Part shown: one piece after another, positions 34,345 to 45,476 of the stretch
How positions within the stretch are numbered: the first letter of the stretch is position 1
Layout: every line of letters starts with the position of its first letter
From: Anniella stebbinsi
Lineage: Eukaryota; Chordata; Lepidosauria; Squamata; Anniellidae
Direction: 5' to 3'
Assembly: GCA_029215795.1 (NCBI GenBank)
Contig: JARDYH010000001.1
Coordinates: 14,469,501-14,533,500 of the forward strand
Length of the DNA: 64,000 nucleotides
Notes under the pieces: generated by a model
What the model was told of the DNA's origin: nothing
Databases searched by the model: none
Seen by the model: the letters and a program-made list of their open reading frames with translations, nothing else
Program-made: the position numbers and the translations under genes

Positions 34345-34580
34345 AAATGCTCAAGCCTCCATGCTTTGCATGCAAAAGGTCCTATATTCAAGAGCTGGTG
34401 CCTCCAGCTATTTACATTATTTTATTTAAAGAACATATATCCCTCTTTTAAATCTGACAACCTGCAATTAAAAGATCTCAAGGAGCAGAGCTGGTAGAGA
34501 ATCTTGCCTGGGATTGTGCAGAACCCTGCTGGTGAGGGAAGGCAATAGTCGGTTAGGCTGACAAATGGTTAAAGGTGGCT
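34345..34580 (+). mobile_element. tRNA-derived SINE split by a short insert
   Basis: The head piece tgctttgcatgcaaaaggtcc lies at about 34361-34385. The body piece (ttgcctgggattgtgcag, gctggtgagggaaggc) is at about 34500-34575. Between them are about 65 bases that look like an L2 terminus in complement (attttatttaaagaacatat). It is diverged. Confidence 0.4.
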
Positions 34581-34584
34581 CCAT

Positions 34585-35630
34585 ATATTTGTATGGCTTA
34601 ATAGCCTTTCATGAGGCTGTTAGGATCTTAAAAAGAACACATCTTAGAAAAAGCACAGGATAAATTGCTCTAAAAACAGAAGGCTAAAAATCTCAGCCCC
34701 ATTTGTCTAAAGATGAGTTTAAAGGAACCATTTAATGTTTGTAAAATTTCTTAAAGCATACTAAGTACTGCACATATTAGATACTGCATGATCGAAACAT
34801 CGGCAGCTCAACGCTGATTCACACTTAAACTGTCCTGTGTTCCATGCATCCTTCAGGGGTGTAAGAATTAAACAGGGATGCTGGAAGTAGCCATGTTGTT
34901 GTTATTTCTCCCTTATGAAATATTTGGATATTCACTATGGTGGATGAGTGTCCCGAACTGGCGGCAGGTTTGAGGACATTAACAATGTGCAATGTGATTG
35001 ATTCAGATTTGTGTTAAACTGGGGATTATGATGAGCAATCAGCTGTAAATAATGAGATGCATGTGATGTGCAAATATTAAGTAGATGATAAGATGAAAAT
35101 CGCATATTTGCTTTTGCAGAGAAGTGTCCCGAGTAGGCAATACCAGTGCACAGAAAGGTACAAATTACTGCAGAAACAAAATACAGATGTCACAGAGAGT
35201 GAATTCATCTGCATTGGCCACTGCTTACCATACAAAAATATGTGTTATGCATTGTTGTAGTTATTATTAATAATAACAGCTGGTAAAACAGACAGACTTA
35301 CTGTTTTGAAAAGCATCTTTGGATATATATTTGGCCACTACTCTTCTGTAGGTTTCATTCTTCAAGAATTCCCTGGGAGAGCTGTCCATGGTGCTTACAT
35401 TAAAAAATAATATTCCTTTGCTTTCCATTTTCATATACATTAGAATGGAAATATTTTTTCCGAGTTTTAATGTTAGTAGGCCTTATCTTCCCTATTTTAG
35501 CTGGAGGAATTTTTGGGTGAGTCAGATATTAATATTTCAAGCTCTTACTGAAAAAGTGCTGGTGAATTAAAAATACATTTTTAAAAAGTTTGTGGCCAGT
35601 AAAGTTTTCAAGAGAATCTTCAAGACTTCA
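34585..35630. other. unique sequence, possible conserved non-coding DNA
   Basis: No gene or repeat was recognised. About 34970-35140 is rich in words such as gtgattgattcag, gtaaataatgagatgc and gatgtgcaaatatt, like many regulatory elements. Confidence 0.35.
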
Positions 35631-35634
35631 GGGC

Positions 35635-36325
35635 CTAATTCCTAGTCAGTTTCAACAAACTAAAAGGATAGGGTTTCCCCCTTCTTTCCCCCCAATCAAA
35701 GTCCAACATTCCTAGCCAAGCCCTAGAAAGCCAATTGAACTGAAGTTTCTGAAATGAATTTATTTTCATATAGATGTACAACTTAGAATCAATATCCAAA
35801 AGACTTATTGGTTGAAAATTGCTAGGATCCTCCGTTTCACCCTCCTTATCACCCTTATCATTGGAATGACAATACTCTGTTTCCACAGCCAATTGGGAAT
35901 ATACCTGTACTGTTAATATGAGCGAACACTTTAGCTATTATTGGAGCCCACCAACCAGGGAAATGCTTGAATATTTCTGGGGGCATCATATTTTCTCCTG
36001 GGGCCTAGCCCAGAGTTAGTGATGCTTGAAGGTTCTTTATCTCTGTTATGGTAACAGGCCCAATGAGGTAAATTTGCAGCTTCAAAATCGGTGGGAAGGC
36101 TTTTCCCTCCACAAGAGTGGATCCATAAAGCTTACTAAAATGAGTATGCCACAAAACTGCTGATTTTTGCCCAACTATTAAGGGTCTAACTGTACCAATA
36201 CTGAAGGAAACAATGTCCCCAAACTGGGACTCCTTCCTTGCTATTACAGCTAAGACCAACTGTTTAGCATATATCTCATTTTTTGTTGTTTTAAAAGTGC
36301 CTATAGATATACAAGGAGGCTGCAA
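35635..36325 (-). pseudogene. LINE reverse transcriptase remnant, clade unassigned
   Basis: On the minus strand the first frame ends in VTITEIKNLQASLTLG, followed by a stop and MMPPEIFKHFPGWWAPIIAK, FAHINSTGIFPIG, then after a frameshift KGDKEGETEDPSNF and QPISLLDIDSKLY. A GxxPPEIFK helix, a KGD turn and a PxxFxPISLL strand are the start of the RT domain (motifs 0-2) of non-LTR retrotransposons. The catalytic YxDD part is missing, so the copy is broken at both ends. The wording differs from the L2 RT at 46 kb. It may be the same family as the endonuclease-like fragment at 5224-5436. Confidence 0.65.
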
Positions 36326-36344
36326 GGAGTCATGGGCAGAAGGC

Positions 36345-37860
36345 TCAGCCTACTTTCTCTCTCAAAGCAATCACCAGTAGAGGGAGATAGTGCTGAGAAG
36401 CTTGATGGGACAACCTGAGTGGTTTAACCTCCGTCCCCCATGCTGAGCTGCCAACCCTGAAACTGACACTGTAGCGCAGTGGTGGGGAACCTCTTTCAAA
36501 CAAAAGAAAGCTCAGGATTTTAGACAGCTCTGGTTGCTCTTCCAGTTAGAACGAAATGCAATATCAGTGTCGTTAGAATTTAAATGCTTGCTGAGAATCA
36601 TGGCTGCGGCTCTTTCAAATGTCACTTTGTGGTGTCCAGTCATTTGTATTATGCCTTTGAATATCCATCCGTGTGAGACCTACCATACAATTCCAAACTG
36701 TTCTCATGCTGTTGAAGGTATAGTTCTGCATATTGATTGGTATATGGCTAGCCACATGCTTGAAAGGGTTCAGTTCACATCCAGCAGCTGAAGTGATTGA
36801 AGGGAACTGAAGTTGACGTCTATTGGTCTCCAGTAGCCTTTTGCCATGGAGTTGGTAAGGCGGATGGGCAGTGTCCTATTTAGCCTTTGTTTTCAATTGA
36901 GGAGCTACAGCAAAATAACTGACACATAAACATTTCCCTTTGATGTGTTCACCTCAAGATATTCTGGCAAGCGCACTTCCAATTCTGTAGCAAATGTCAT
37001 TTCAGATCACATTGTCACATAACAAACACACCGTATGAATTCCAGCTGTAGACACTGATGTGTGGCAAGCAGCCCCTTTGAGGTTGTGGTAATATCCAGC
37101 TGTTTCAGCATAGAATGTGCTACAGTATGCAAATAAGCTGCTACCTCACCAGACCACAACCCCCTTTGGCCTGCAGAGCCAATCTTTATCTAGATCTAGA
37201 TCTAGATATTGCTGAAGATGGAGGTGGATGTAAGTGGAAAATTAGCTAGTACTTACAATTATGAGGTGGAGAGGGTAGTTTTCTTTTCTTAGTTGGATTG
37301 GCTGGGAAATTAGCTGCCATTTTGAAAATGAAGAAGAAGTGGCCCTGGGAACTGCACTATGTTCTGCTTCCTCTCTGCTTGCCCCACTTTCAAAATGGCG
37401 CCCTGGTTGCCAAGCTTTTTAAAAAAAGTACTAAAGGAAAAAGAAAGAAAAAGAAAACCAACTTTGTCATTGTAAGGAGTAGCCAATTTCCCCACCTGAA
37501 ATAATTTCCCCAGCCCATTGGAAAGTCTCTAATATATTCTCCCCACCATCACAAGGTTATGTGGAAGTGTGTATGGGCTTAACCTTGGTATACTTTGCAG
37601 TGATGCCTGCTAGTAGAACCTGCTAAAATCAGATAGAAATGAGCTGCTACTTCACCTCACCTCACCTCTTTTTATAGTTCCCATGGTTCCTGATGTTCCT
37701 AGGAGGGATGACGGGAACGAAGAGAGCTACATTTCCCAGGGCTCATGAAGGCCTTGACAATATTGCATAGACCTAATGAAGGCCTCAGCACATGGTGTCC
37801 CCATTGGCTCTTGCTCCTGCCACTAGATAAGTTTGGATGGGACCGGTGAATTCACATTGA
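36345..37860. other. unique sequence
   Basis: No gene or known repeat was recognised. A short tandem of tctaga units lies at about 37190-37208. Confidence 0.45.
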
Positions 37861-37868
37861 AACTTAGA

Positions 37869-38211
37869 CCCCCTCTAGAAGGATTCGCTTTGGCGCCTGG
37901 CTGCCCGATTATGCGCATATTCGCAGAAGCGCATTTACTCCTAATACCTCTGTACGAGAGGTGGCAAAGCACATTACGGGACGACCGAAATGCGCTTTAA
38001 ACTTGTTGACATGCGGAGAATTGCATGTTTACATGGCGGTAAGGTGCTTTAACTGCTGCCGCAAATTAAAACTCGCGGTTTAACGTGCACTTGATAATGC
38101 GCATAATCGGAAGTTTAAAGTGCCTCAGCCCCCAATTTGCGCTCCTATCTTGTAGAGGTAAAAATTTTAATCAGCCTTGAAAGAGCTTTAAACCTCTCTT
38201 GTAGAGGCAGC
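37869..38211. mobile_element. CpG-rich palindromic MITE
   Basis: The left end ccccctctagaagg faces gtagaggcagc, and the flanks cttaga (37863-37868) and cttagg (38212-38217) match at 5 of 6 bases. The interior is crowded with inverted tgcgcat and gcgctttaaac words and has many intact CpGs, unlike the surrounding DNA. This suggests a fairly recent insertion or protection from methylation-driven decay. It is non-coding. Confidence 0.55.
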
Positions 38212-38219
38212 CTTAGGGA

Positions 38220-38388
38220 CCATTCACACACTTAAGCAGCTGGAGATAATATTACTTTGTACATATAATGCAGATGGTTTGCTACATAACTCAAACCCAT
38301 CCTGAAACTCATATTCATTTCTGTTAATTAGCCCAGTGTTTTAGCAATGGCTTAACTGAGTTTGACATGGATATTGAATGCACAGTTA
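38220..38388. other. unique sequence
   Basis: Nothing was recognised. Confidence 0.4.
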
Positions 38389-38389
38389 C

Positions 38390-38488
38390 GTTCATTGTAG
38401 CCTGCCCTGTGTCTGTGGAATAGGGTGGGATATACATTTAAACAAATAAATATGTTTAGTTTTTTAAATAAATAAATAAATAAATAAA
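38390..38488 (+). mobile_element. possible L2 3' tail
   Basis: tagcctgccctgtgtctgtgg, atagggtgggatataca and a (AAAT)n tail near 38466-38487 match L2 termini, but the fragment is short. Confidence 0.45.
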
Positions 38489-38489
38489 A

Positions 38490-40450
38490 CAATACACTTG
38501 ATCAAAAAGTGTCAAAAGGGGGATGGACTGTTGGCTTTGCAGAATATGAAATGAAATGTGTTATTTTTTTAAAAAGCATTTTATTTTTACCCTCTTGTTA
38601 AAATGAAAACAAGAACGAGTTTGGCATTCAAAGCCCTTTCGGTTTCCAGGTTTCTAATGCAGCTGCCTCCCTGGAAGCATAGAATCTTCTCCCCCCCCCC
38701 CCCCCATTGATCAGCCTTCTATTCATCCTCTGTATTGTAACATAAGCAAGGGGCCAATCTATCGCTTGCAATCCTCACAAAAGGGGCAATGAACTCATGA
38801 ATTAACTATGTAAAACTTCTTTACTGTCCATCTTGTTCCACTGTCTTCCTGACAGCTCACAATTTTTGAATGGAAATCTAAAAAGAAACACACACACACA
38901 CTAATAAAAAGGACTTTTGGCTTCCAGCCAGTATTCAAATGGGATTTTTTTCTTTCATGCTTTGGGTTCATTGCACGATTAGCAGCTGTACATTCCAGGG
39001 CCTCAATCAACTCTTGTTTTTCTCCCCCACCTCCACCCCCAAATCAAGTCATTTATACCCTGCCCAAAATCTTTGCCCTGTAATGTTTTTAAATAGTGAC
39101 ACAGAAGACAATGGGGTTCAAGGGAGGTTGGCCATGCCTCTTATCCGGGAGCTCATTGTTATTTCATTGGCATTAAGCACGGCATATTCGCTACACATAA
39201 TCAGACTGGAAAGTATTCTTTCTTCCCCTGCCCCCCTTCCTCTCCCAAATGGCTTTCGTAAACAATGGACCTCCAAGTAGAAGCATCTAAACTCAAATGC
39301 CTTTTTCCCCAGCTGCACATGTGATGTGTTGTGACAAATTGCGAAGCGGTTGAATGAAATTAGCTTGGGACATACCGGCGTGCAAAAATAGCTGGAGGAT
39401 TAAAAACAACGGCGACAAAACAACCCCATCGATTCATTGCTGGAACTTGGAAACCTCTAGGAGATTTCACAGAAAAGAAACTCCATGAAGGGGCGGGGGT
39501 AAGGCGCATGCCTGCCTGTCGTTTTCCACAACGCCGGTAGGCACCACTCCCAATATGCATCCCCACCAACGGCAGCTGTGTTTAGCAAAGGGCGCATTAT
39601 AGTGTTACAAGTGAGACCAGCAATAAAAAAACCCCTTGCAGTCTAGAGTCAGTGGTGCAGCAAGGTCATCTTAGACCTTGGACTTCATGCTCTTAGCCTC
39701 CCCCTTTAGACAGTCACATGTATTACTGGAGTTGTGAAGGACACAGCTAACATTTCTTTTCCCCATCCTCACCTTTCCATGCTTTACAACTGCGTTCTAC
39801 AATCCTGATATGTCAGAACAAACAGTAACAAAACCGTTTGCCAAATGGTGATACGAGAGTCCACGCCCTGACTGTGTGCAGTTTGGGATTGTACGCCCAC
39901 TTCCATCACAGTGCCATCATGATTCCAGGAATAAGATGAAGTTTGCCAGATAAACACTGACCTGTTTGCAACTGCTGCCATCACCTGCCACTCTCTGGGT
40001 GGTCATTTGGGGGCTCTACGGGGCAGTGGGGCTCTGGATTTCAGCCCCAAGGTCCAACCTTAGATGCGCTTCAGTGTGGAACGCTCATGTTCAGGGTTCC
40101 AGCCAGGTAACTAGCCACAGCCTCTTCTCAGAGAAGTCACTCCATACCTTCTCCTCCAACAGATGCACAAGATTCCATGCTCACTAAGTATGCTTAATCC
40201 CTGGGTTCCCACCCCTTATATTTCCCCCTTTAAATATTTTATTTCCTTTTGTACTTCTGCAAACCTTTGGATTTCCCGAAGCCTGCTGGCATCCCCTAAT
40301 TGTGCATAGATAAATGTCATTGAATGCTACATGAGGATCCAACCTTGGAGAAAGAGTTCTGCAACAGAATCAAATGAGTTTGGATTACTATGAATCTACT
40401 TTCTGGAATTTTACGTCGCTTTAGTCATAGGAAAATACATTTTTTAAAAA
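38490..40450. other. unique sequence with poly-C tract
   Basis: A poly-C run of about 16 bases lies at 38690-38705. About 39090-39330 (gggagctcattgttatttc, ggcattaagcacggc) is non-repetitive and could be conserved non-coding DNA. No exon was recognised. Confidence 0.4.
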
Positions 40451-40454
40451 AGCA

Positions 40455-40708
40455 CTAGCTGAAAATACGCATTTCCATCATAGGCTAAAGCATAAAATGC
40501 ACCCTTTGGGGGGATCTGTGCATTTGGGGGGGGATTTGCACATTTTAGGGAGGATTTGTGCATTTTCACAAGTGCAAATTTGCACAAAAGTGAATTTGTG
40601 CAAATTTGCTAAATTGAAAAAAAAAAGATTCTGGCAATGAGCAGATGGCAGAGCGAGAGGCACTTGACAATCCACAAAATGCAGATAAAATGGATATTAC
40701 AAAATCTG
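40455..40708. repeat. gcaaatttg-rich unclassified repeat
   Basis: Repeated words around tttgcacat, gtgcatttt, gtgcaaatttgc and gggggatttg fill the region. The right edge reads aaaatctgtacgtcccta. Similar word content occurs at 15340-15420 and 42573-42850. Termini are not resolved. Confidence 0.4.
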
Positions 40709-40709
40709 T

Positions 40710-41205
40710 ACGTCCCTAGTATAAAGCTTGTTGTTGTAATCATAGTCCTAGGATACAGGGAAACTCTTCTAAATTATACTGCAATTCTTTATTTTCTTTA
40801 TTATCGATATCGTTGCTCGTGTAAGATAAGACTTCCCTCAGTGGGCTTTTTCCCTGACCACTGTTACATTCCCTGCCCATTCCCTTGCTCGCTTGCTTGC
40901 TCTGGGGGCCCAATCCATACCACCGGATAGAAGGAAAGTCAACACTCCTCCTCTCCTTTTCTGTTATTGCTGTTTGGACTCTTGGAGGGGGTGGTTGAAT
41001 TGACACCAACAGCGAGGAGAGTGGCTGGGACATCTGAGGACCAGCTGTTGCCCTCCTGTGGGTGTTTGGGCCTCCACATGCGTCCAACGGTGTTGACCCC
41101 TGGCACCTGCCCTTATTCCAGGACATAAGAATATACTCTTCTTACATTCTACCAGTGCCATGGGAACCACTACAGTACAGTACCTTCAGTGCTGTTTTTG
41201 ATCCT
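40710..41205. other. unique sequence
   Basis: No gene or known repeat was recognised. Confidence 0.45.
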
Positions 41206-41209
41206 ACAG

Positions 41210-41660
41210 AACCTTCGAAGTGCTGGTTTTGACCGTTAAAGCCCTAAACTGTCTGGGACCAAGCTACTTGAAGGACCGCCTTCACCCATATCAGCCTGCC
41301 CTCACTTTAAAGTCAGAAAGAGGGGCCCTTCTCACCTGCCCACCAGTGAGAGAAATTAGGTGGGTCTCCACACAGGAGAGGGCCTTCTCAGCAGTGGCCC
41401 CATACCTGTGGAACAAACTCACACCGACGATCTGCCATGCACCATCCTTACAGGCTTTTAAAAAGGCCTTAAAAACATTTTATTTTACCATGGCCTTTGC
41501 ATGACGAGTATTGCTATTGATGTTATTGTTTTTATTGCTGCTAATGTTATTCCTGCTGGTTTTATCGTTTTTAATATTTGTATGTATTTTATTGTAAGCC
41601 GCCTTGTGAAGGCTTTGCCCTGAAAGGCAGCCAAGTATGTTTTAAATAAAATAAATAAAT
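41210..41660 (+). mobile_element. L2-type LINE 3' end with C-terminal ORF remnant
   Basis: An open frame at 41220-41504 reads LVLTVKALNCLGPSYLKDRL, then LHPYQPALTLKS and ERAFSAVAPYLWNKL: the conserved C-terminal segment of L2 ORF2. The 3' untranslated region ends taagccgccttgtgaaggc and a (AAAT)n tail near 41660. The C-terminal frame is intact to its stop but the catalytic domains are absent. Confidence 0.8.
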
Positions 41661-41664
41661 TCTC

Positions 41665-42545
41665 TCTGGGTCATTCAGGAAATAACAGGCTGTGTGTGTG
41701 TGTGGGGGGGGGGGAATCCCACACTGGGGCTTCCCTCTGATTCCAGTGCTGACCAAGGTTTTTTGGCTATTCCAGTGGTCCAGGAATGAGACCCATTCCC
41801 TCAGCTTCAATGGTGCTGGTGTGATGCGAAGAAGGTGGTCTCCAGTTGGCATCAAAGCTCCATGCAGCAGCAAGTGATTTGAGACAGAGGGGCAATGGGA
41901 ATGGAAAGCCATGCATGCGAGAACTTCATGGAAATAAACTCCGACTTTTCAAGCAGCTGGAACTGAATCCTCATCCAAATTCAGTTTCATTCTGAAGGGC
42001 GCCAGCCTGATGCACAGGCAACAAAGCTTGAGTATTAATGTGTTGAGCTGGGATCTTTGCAGTCTGTCAAGCTCGAAAGGGAAGTGTGATGAACTAATTT
42101 ATTTTAAACTAAGCATAGCATGAGAGATGTACACTGGTGGTTCACGCCTAAATGTTGTGTTTGGCTTTTTGTTGTTGTTGCTGTTGAAATGGTGATTAGT
42201 ATCTAGCTCTGGCTTTCTTGGTTTTCTTTATTCATTTATTTGAATTAAGCTGGGACCTAAAGAACTACTTCGCACATGCCCAAGATTTGACCAGTGGATT
42301 TTGTTATTATCACTCCTCTCTTTGAACATTAGGGCCTCCATGCCTTCACGAGTGATGTTTGAAAGCTGCCTTGATAGCCTGCTATATGGCATCGGGGGTG
42401 GGTTCATCTGCTGTTTTAGGGACACCCAAACCCAAACCCTTCTTACAAGCATAGGATGTGGCCTGCTGAATCAGACCAAAGGTCCACCTAGTTCTGCACC
42501 TGGAGGTGATGGGATTTGCCCCACATTTTTGATACAGCTATACAC
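41665..42545. other. unique sequence
   Basis: No exon was recognised. A scrap at about 42465-42500 (tgaatcagaccaaaggtcc) resembles a CR1 or SINE end. About 42030-42130 is non-repetitive and regulatory-looking. Confidence 0.4.
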
Positions 42546-42572
42546 TCAACTGCAATGATTATCAGAGGTAGG

Positions 42573-42793
42573 GAATGCACAAGAATTTTATTTCAGTTCA
42601 CTAAACTTCAGAACTTGCGTTGTTCCCAACCCCAAACATGAAGGAAAGCGCATTTTTTCCTGCAAAGCTTGCATATCCCTGAATTTGTGATTGCGTTCGG
42701 AAAATGCTTTCGCTAGAAAAATGTGCATTTGACAAATGCACATTTTGTAAAAAGAAGAAAAATGCACATTTTGTGAAGAAGAAGAAGAAGAAG

Positions 42794-42824
<31 letters not shown>

Positions 42825-42860
42825 GCATTCTGAAGGAAAAAAAGGTGCATTTCACTTTTT
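42573..42860. repeat. unclassified repeat with (GAA)n tract
   Basis: It starts tagggaatgcacaag after atcagagg and contains aaatgcacatttt words shared with the block at 40.55 kb, then an (AAG)n run at 42775-42823. A hAT-like TAGGG start is visible, but no matching right end or duplication was found. Confidence 0.4.
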
Positions 42861-42956
42861 AGTGATTATCCAAGCAACTGTGGAGTTACTGCAGCCCAAT
42901 AAGCAGAAAGTGAACTGCTAGTGCTCAGGTCTGTGCCTTCAAATATTCAGACCTAG

Positions 42957-43310
42957 CAGCACATGTAAGACCAATTCTGGCTCAGTTGCATTAGCTGCCT
43001 TATGTTTCCAAGGCGCTGATTTTAACCTATAAAGCCTTTCACAGTTTGGGACTGCAATACCTGGTGGAACACCTCTGGGACCTGAACATACCCAGACAAT
43101 ACGATCAACATCTCTCTCCCCCCCCCCCCCCCGGTTCAAGTGCCACCTCCAAGGAAGGCTCAGAACATTGCAAAAAAATAGGAGAGGGCCTTCTCAGTGG
43201 TGGGCCCCAACTATGGAACACTCTCCACTGAGACCCGCCTGGTGCCAACACTGTCACCTTTTCAGCACCAGGTAGAAGCCACCCTCTGCTCCCAGGCATT
43301 TAGTGGTATA
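42957..43310 (+). mobile_element. L2-type LINE 3' part
   Basis: It starts in the coding remnant (attagctgccttatgtttcc, then tttaacctataaagcc), passes ggagagggccttctcagtgg and gtgccaacactgtcacc, and breaks off near 43310 without the usual tail. A poly-C expansion lies at 43119-43132. Confidence 0.65.
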
Positions 43311-43384
43311 TGATGATGCATCTATGTCTGCTGTTTGAACACAGGCCTATTAGGATAAATGTTGTTTAATTACAATAGCTCAGG

Positions 43385-43850
43385 TCCAGGTTATCTGAAA
43401 GTCCGTATTCTCCTTGATGAGCCTGCTCATCCCTGAGGTCTTCAAGGGAGGGCCTCCTCTCTGTCCCACAATCAACACAGGCACGCCTGGTGGGAACATG
43501 AGAGAGGGCCTTCTTGGTGGCTGCCTCAGGACTCTGGAACTCCCTTCCCAGCGAAGCTAGACTATCTCCCTCCTTGGTGTGCTTTTGTAGGCAGGCTCAA
43601 ACTTTTTTGTTTCAGCAGGGTTTTGGGGAATAGTTTGGACCTCTGTGGATGTGTTGTTTAGATCTTGAATTTGTAAAAGTTATTTGTAGTTGAAATGCTT
43701 TTAAATGTTATAAATATTTTGAAATTGGACAATGTTTAATTTTTTAATTTTTTTGTATATCTCTATCTGTTTTTAACTGTACATGTAAGCCGCCTTGAGT
43801 TCCAGTATTGGGGGAAAAGTGGGATATTAATAATAATAATAATAATAATT
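43385..43850 (+). mobile_element. L2-type LINE 3' end, different subfamily
   Basis: cctgaggtcttcaagggagg, gagagggccttcttggtgg and ggaactcccttcccag encode the decayed C-terminus. The 3' untranslated region ends aagccgccttgagttccag, gggaaaagtgggatatt and an (AAT)n tail at about 43827-43849. Confidence 0.65.
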
Positions 43851-43854
43851 TAAA

Positions 43855-43985
43855 TTATTTTTAGCTGTTTACATTGTTTAAAAATTTAGACTGTTTTTAT
43901 CATGTTTTATTTTGTATTTTTATGAATTGTTGCAAACTGCCCACAGAGCTTAGGCTCTGTGGCAGTATAGTAATAAAACAAACAA
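43855..43985 (+). mobile_element. L2-type LINE 3' terminal fragment
   Basis: tttttatgaattgttgcaaac, tgcccacagagcttagg and ggcagtatagtaataaaac form a short L2 terminus directly behind the previous copy. Confidence 0.6.
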
Positions 43986-43989
43986 ACCA

Positions 43990-44382
43990 TAATAATTATT
44001 ACCCAGCATGGTTCACATGGGAGAAGACTATCCCTTTGTCCTACTGAGTTGTCACATTGAATACCATTTCTGCTCCTCTCCATCACTGTGTGGTTGGTGA
44101 CTCTATAGGGACTGAATCCAAATGGGGCAAATCTCCCATCTCTTTGATGCAATGATATTTCATGAGGCATCTGGCTGCTCCTCTACCCGAGAAAGCCTTC
44201 CTTTACCAACAGCAGAAAAGAATCTCTCCCTCCTGCCTTGCATTTCTGTAATAAAACAATTGGTGTGTCATTTTGCATTACGTCACACCACATGCAGAAA
44301 TGCAGAATGACATATTGTACCCTAAAGGTATTTGAACGTATCATATCAGAAACCGGAGATGGGGGGGGGGGGAAGCAAGCAT

Positions 44383-44426
<44 letters not shown>

Positions 44427-45040
44427 AGTAATTATTCTTTGTTCTTGCTTTAATTCCTCTTCATTTCAATAAAGCAAGGACAAACAGCTGGCCACACTGG
44501 CTACACATAATGCCTATTTGCAAAAAAAATTTCTTTAATAAAGAGAAGGGAACGGTGGTAGCGAGAGACAAGGAGACAGTTAATCTAGTCAGCTGCAAGG
44601 GAGAAAGAGGGGGGGAAAAACCTTCTACGTTTGCCAGACGTGAGGGCCTGAGGAGAGATTAATTAAAGTCAATGGAGAATTTAAAAGCGAGAAAATACAG
44701 GGCAACAAGAAATCATCGTAGGAAGCCAGAGGGGCCCAATGCCAGTCAACATTAATTTGTGGGATGGGATATGTCAGGAACAGAAAACAAGATTTGGCAG
44801 CTAATAGGAACTGGTCTTGGGCTTCTACTCAGGGAAGAAATGACGGCTGTAGCTTTGGTTTGGGCCCACAGCACTCATTTGCCAGCCTTGGGTGACTTGC
44901 TCTCCAAGAAAACTCATCATTTACTACTTGTCCATCTATCCTTTCTCTCCCACCTCCTTTTTTTTCTTTTTAAGCTTTATTGTTGTCATTTGGTTCAACA
45001 TTCCAGCTTTCGTTCTTTCTTTGTTCATGAAACGTTTCTC
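43990..45040. other. unique sequence with (TC)n microsatellite
   Basis: A (CT)n run lies at 44388-44423, just after a G run at 44361-44372. No exon was recognised. Confidence 0.5.
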
Positions 45041-45444
45041 AAGGGAAGAGACAGAGCAGGTGGAGGGGAGATGAGGCCCCTTGGCAGTAAGGAGCAATTG
45101 GAATTATCAAGGGGCTGGAACATCTCCCCTATGAGGGAAAGTTACAACTGCTGGGATTGTTAAGCTTGGGGTGGGGAAAGGAGGCCAAGGGGAGACATGA
45201 TAGAGGTATACAAAATCATACTTGGTGAGGAGAATGTGGATAAGGGGACATTTCTCTCCTTCTCTCATAATACTAGAACCTGGGGGTCATCCCACAAAGC
45301 TGATTAGTGGGTGTTTCAGGATAGATAAAAGGAAGTACTTCTTCACACAGCATATAAACTATGGAATTCACTACCACAAGATGTAGTGATGGCCACCAAT
45401 ATGGACAGCTTTAAAGGGGGACTAGACAAATTCATGGAGGCTAA

Positions 45445-45446
<2 letters not shown>

Positions 45447-45476
<30 letters not shown>

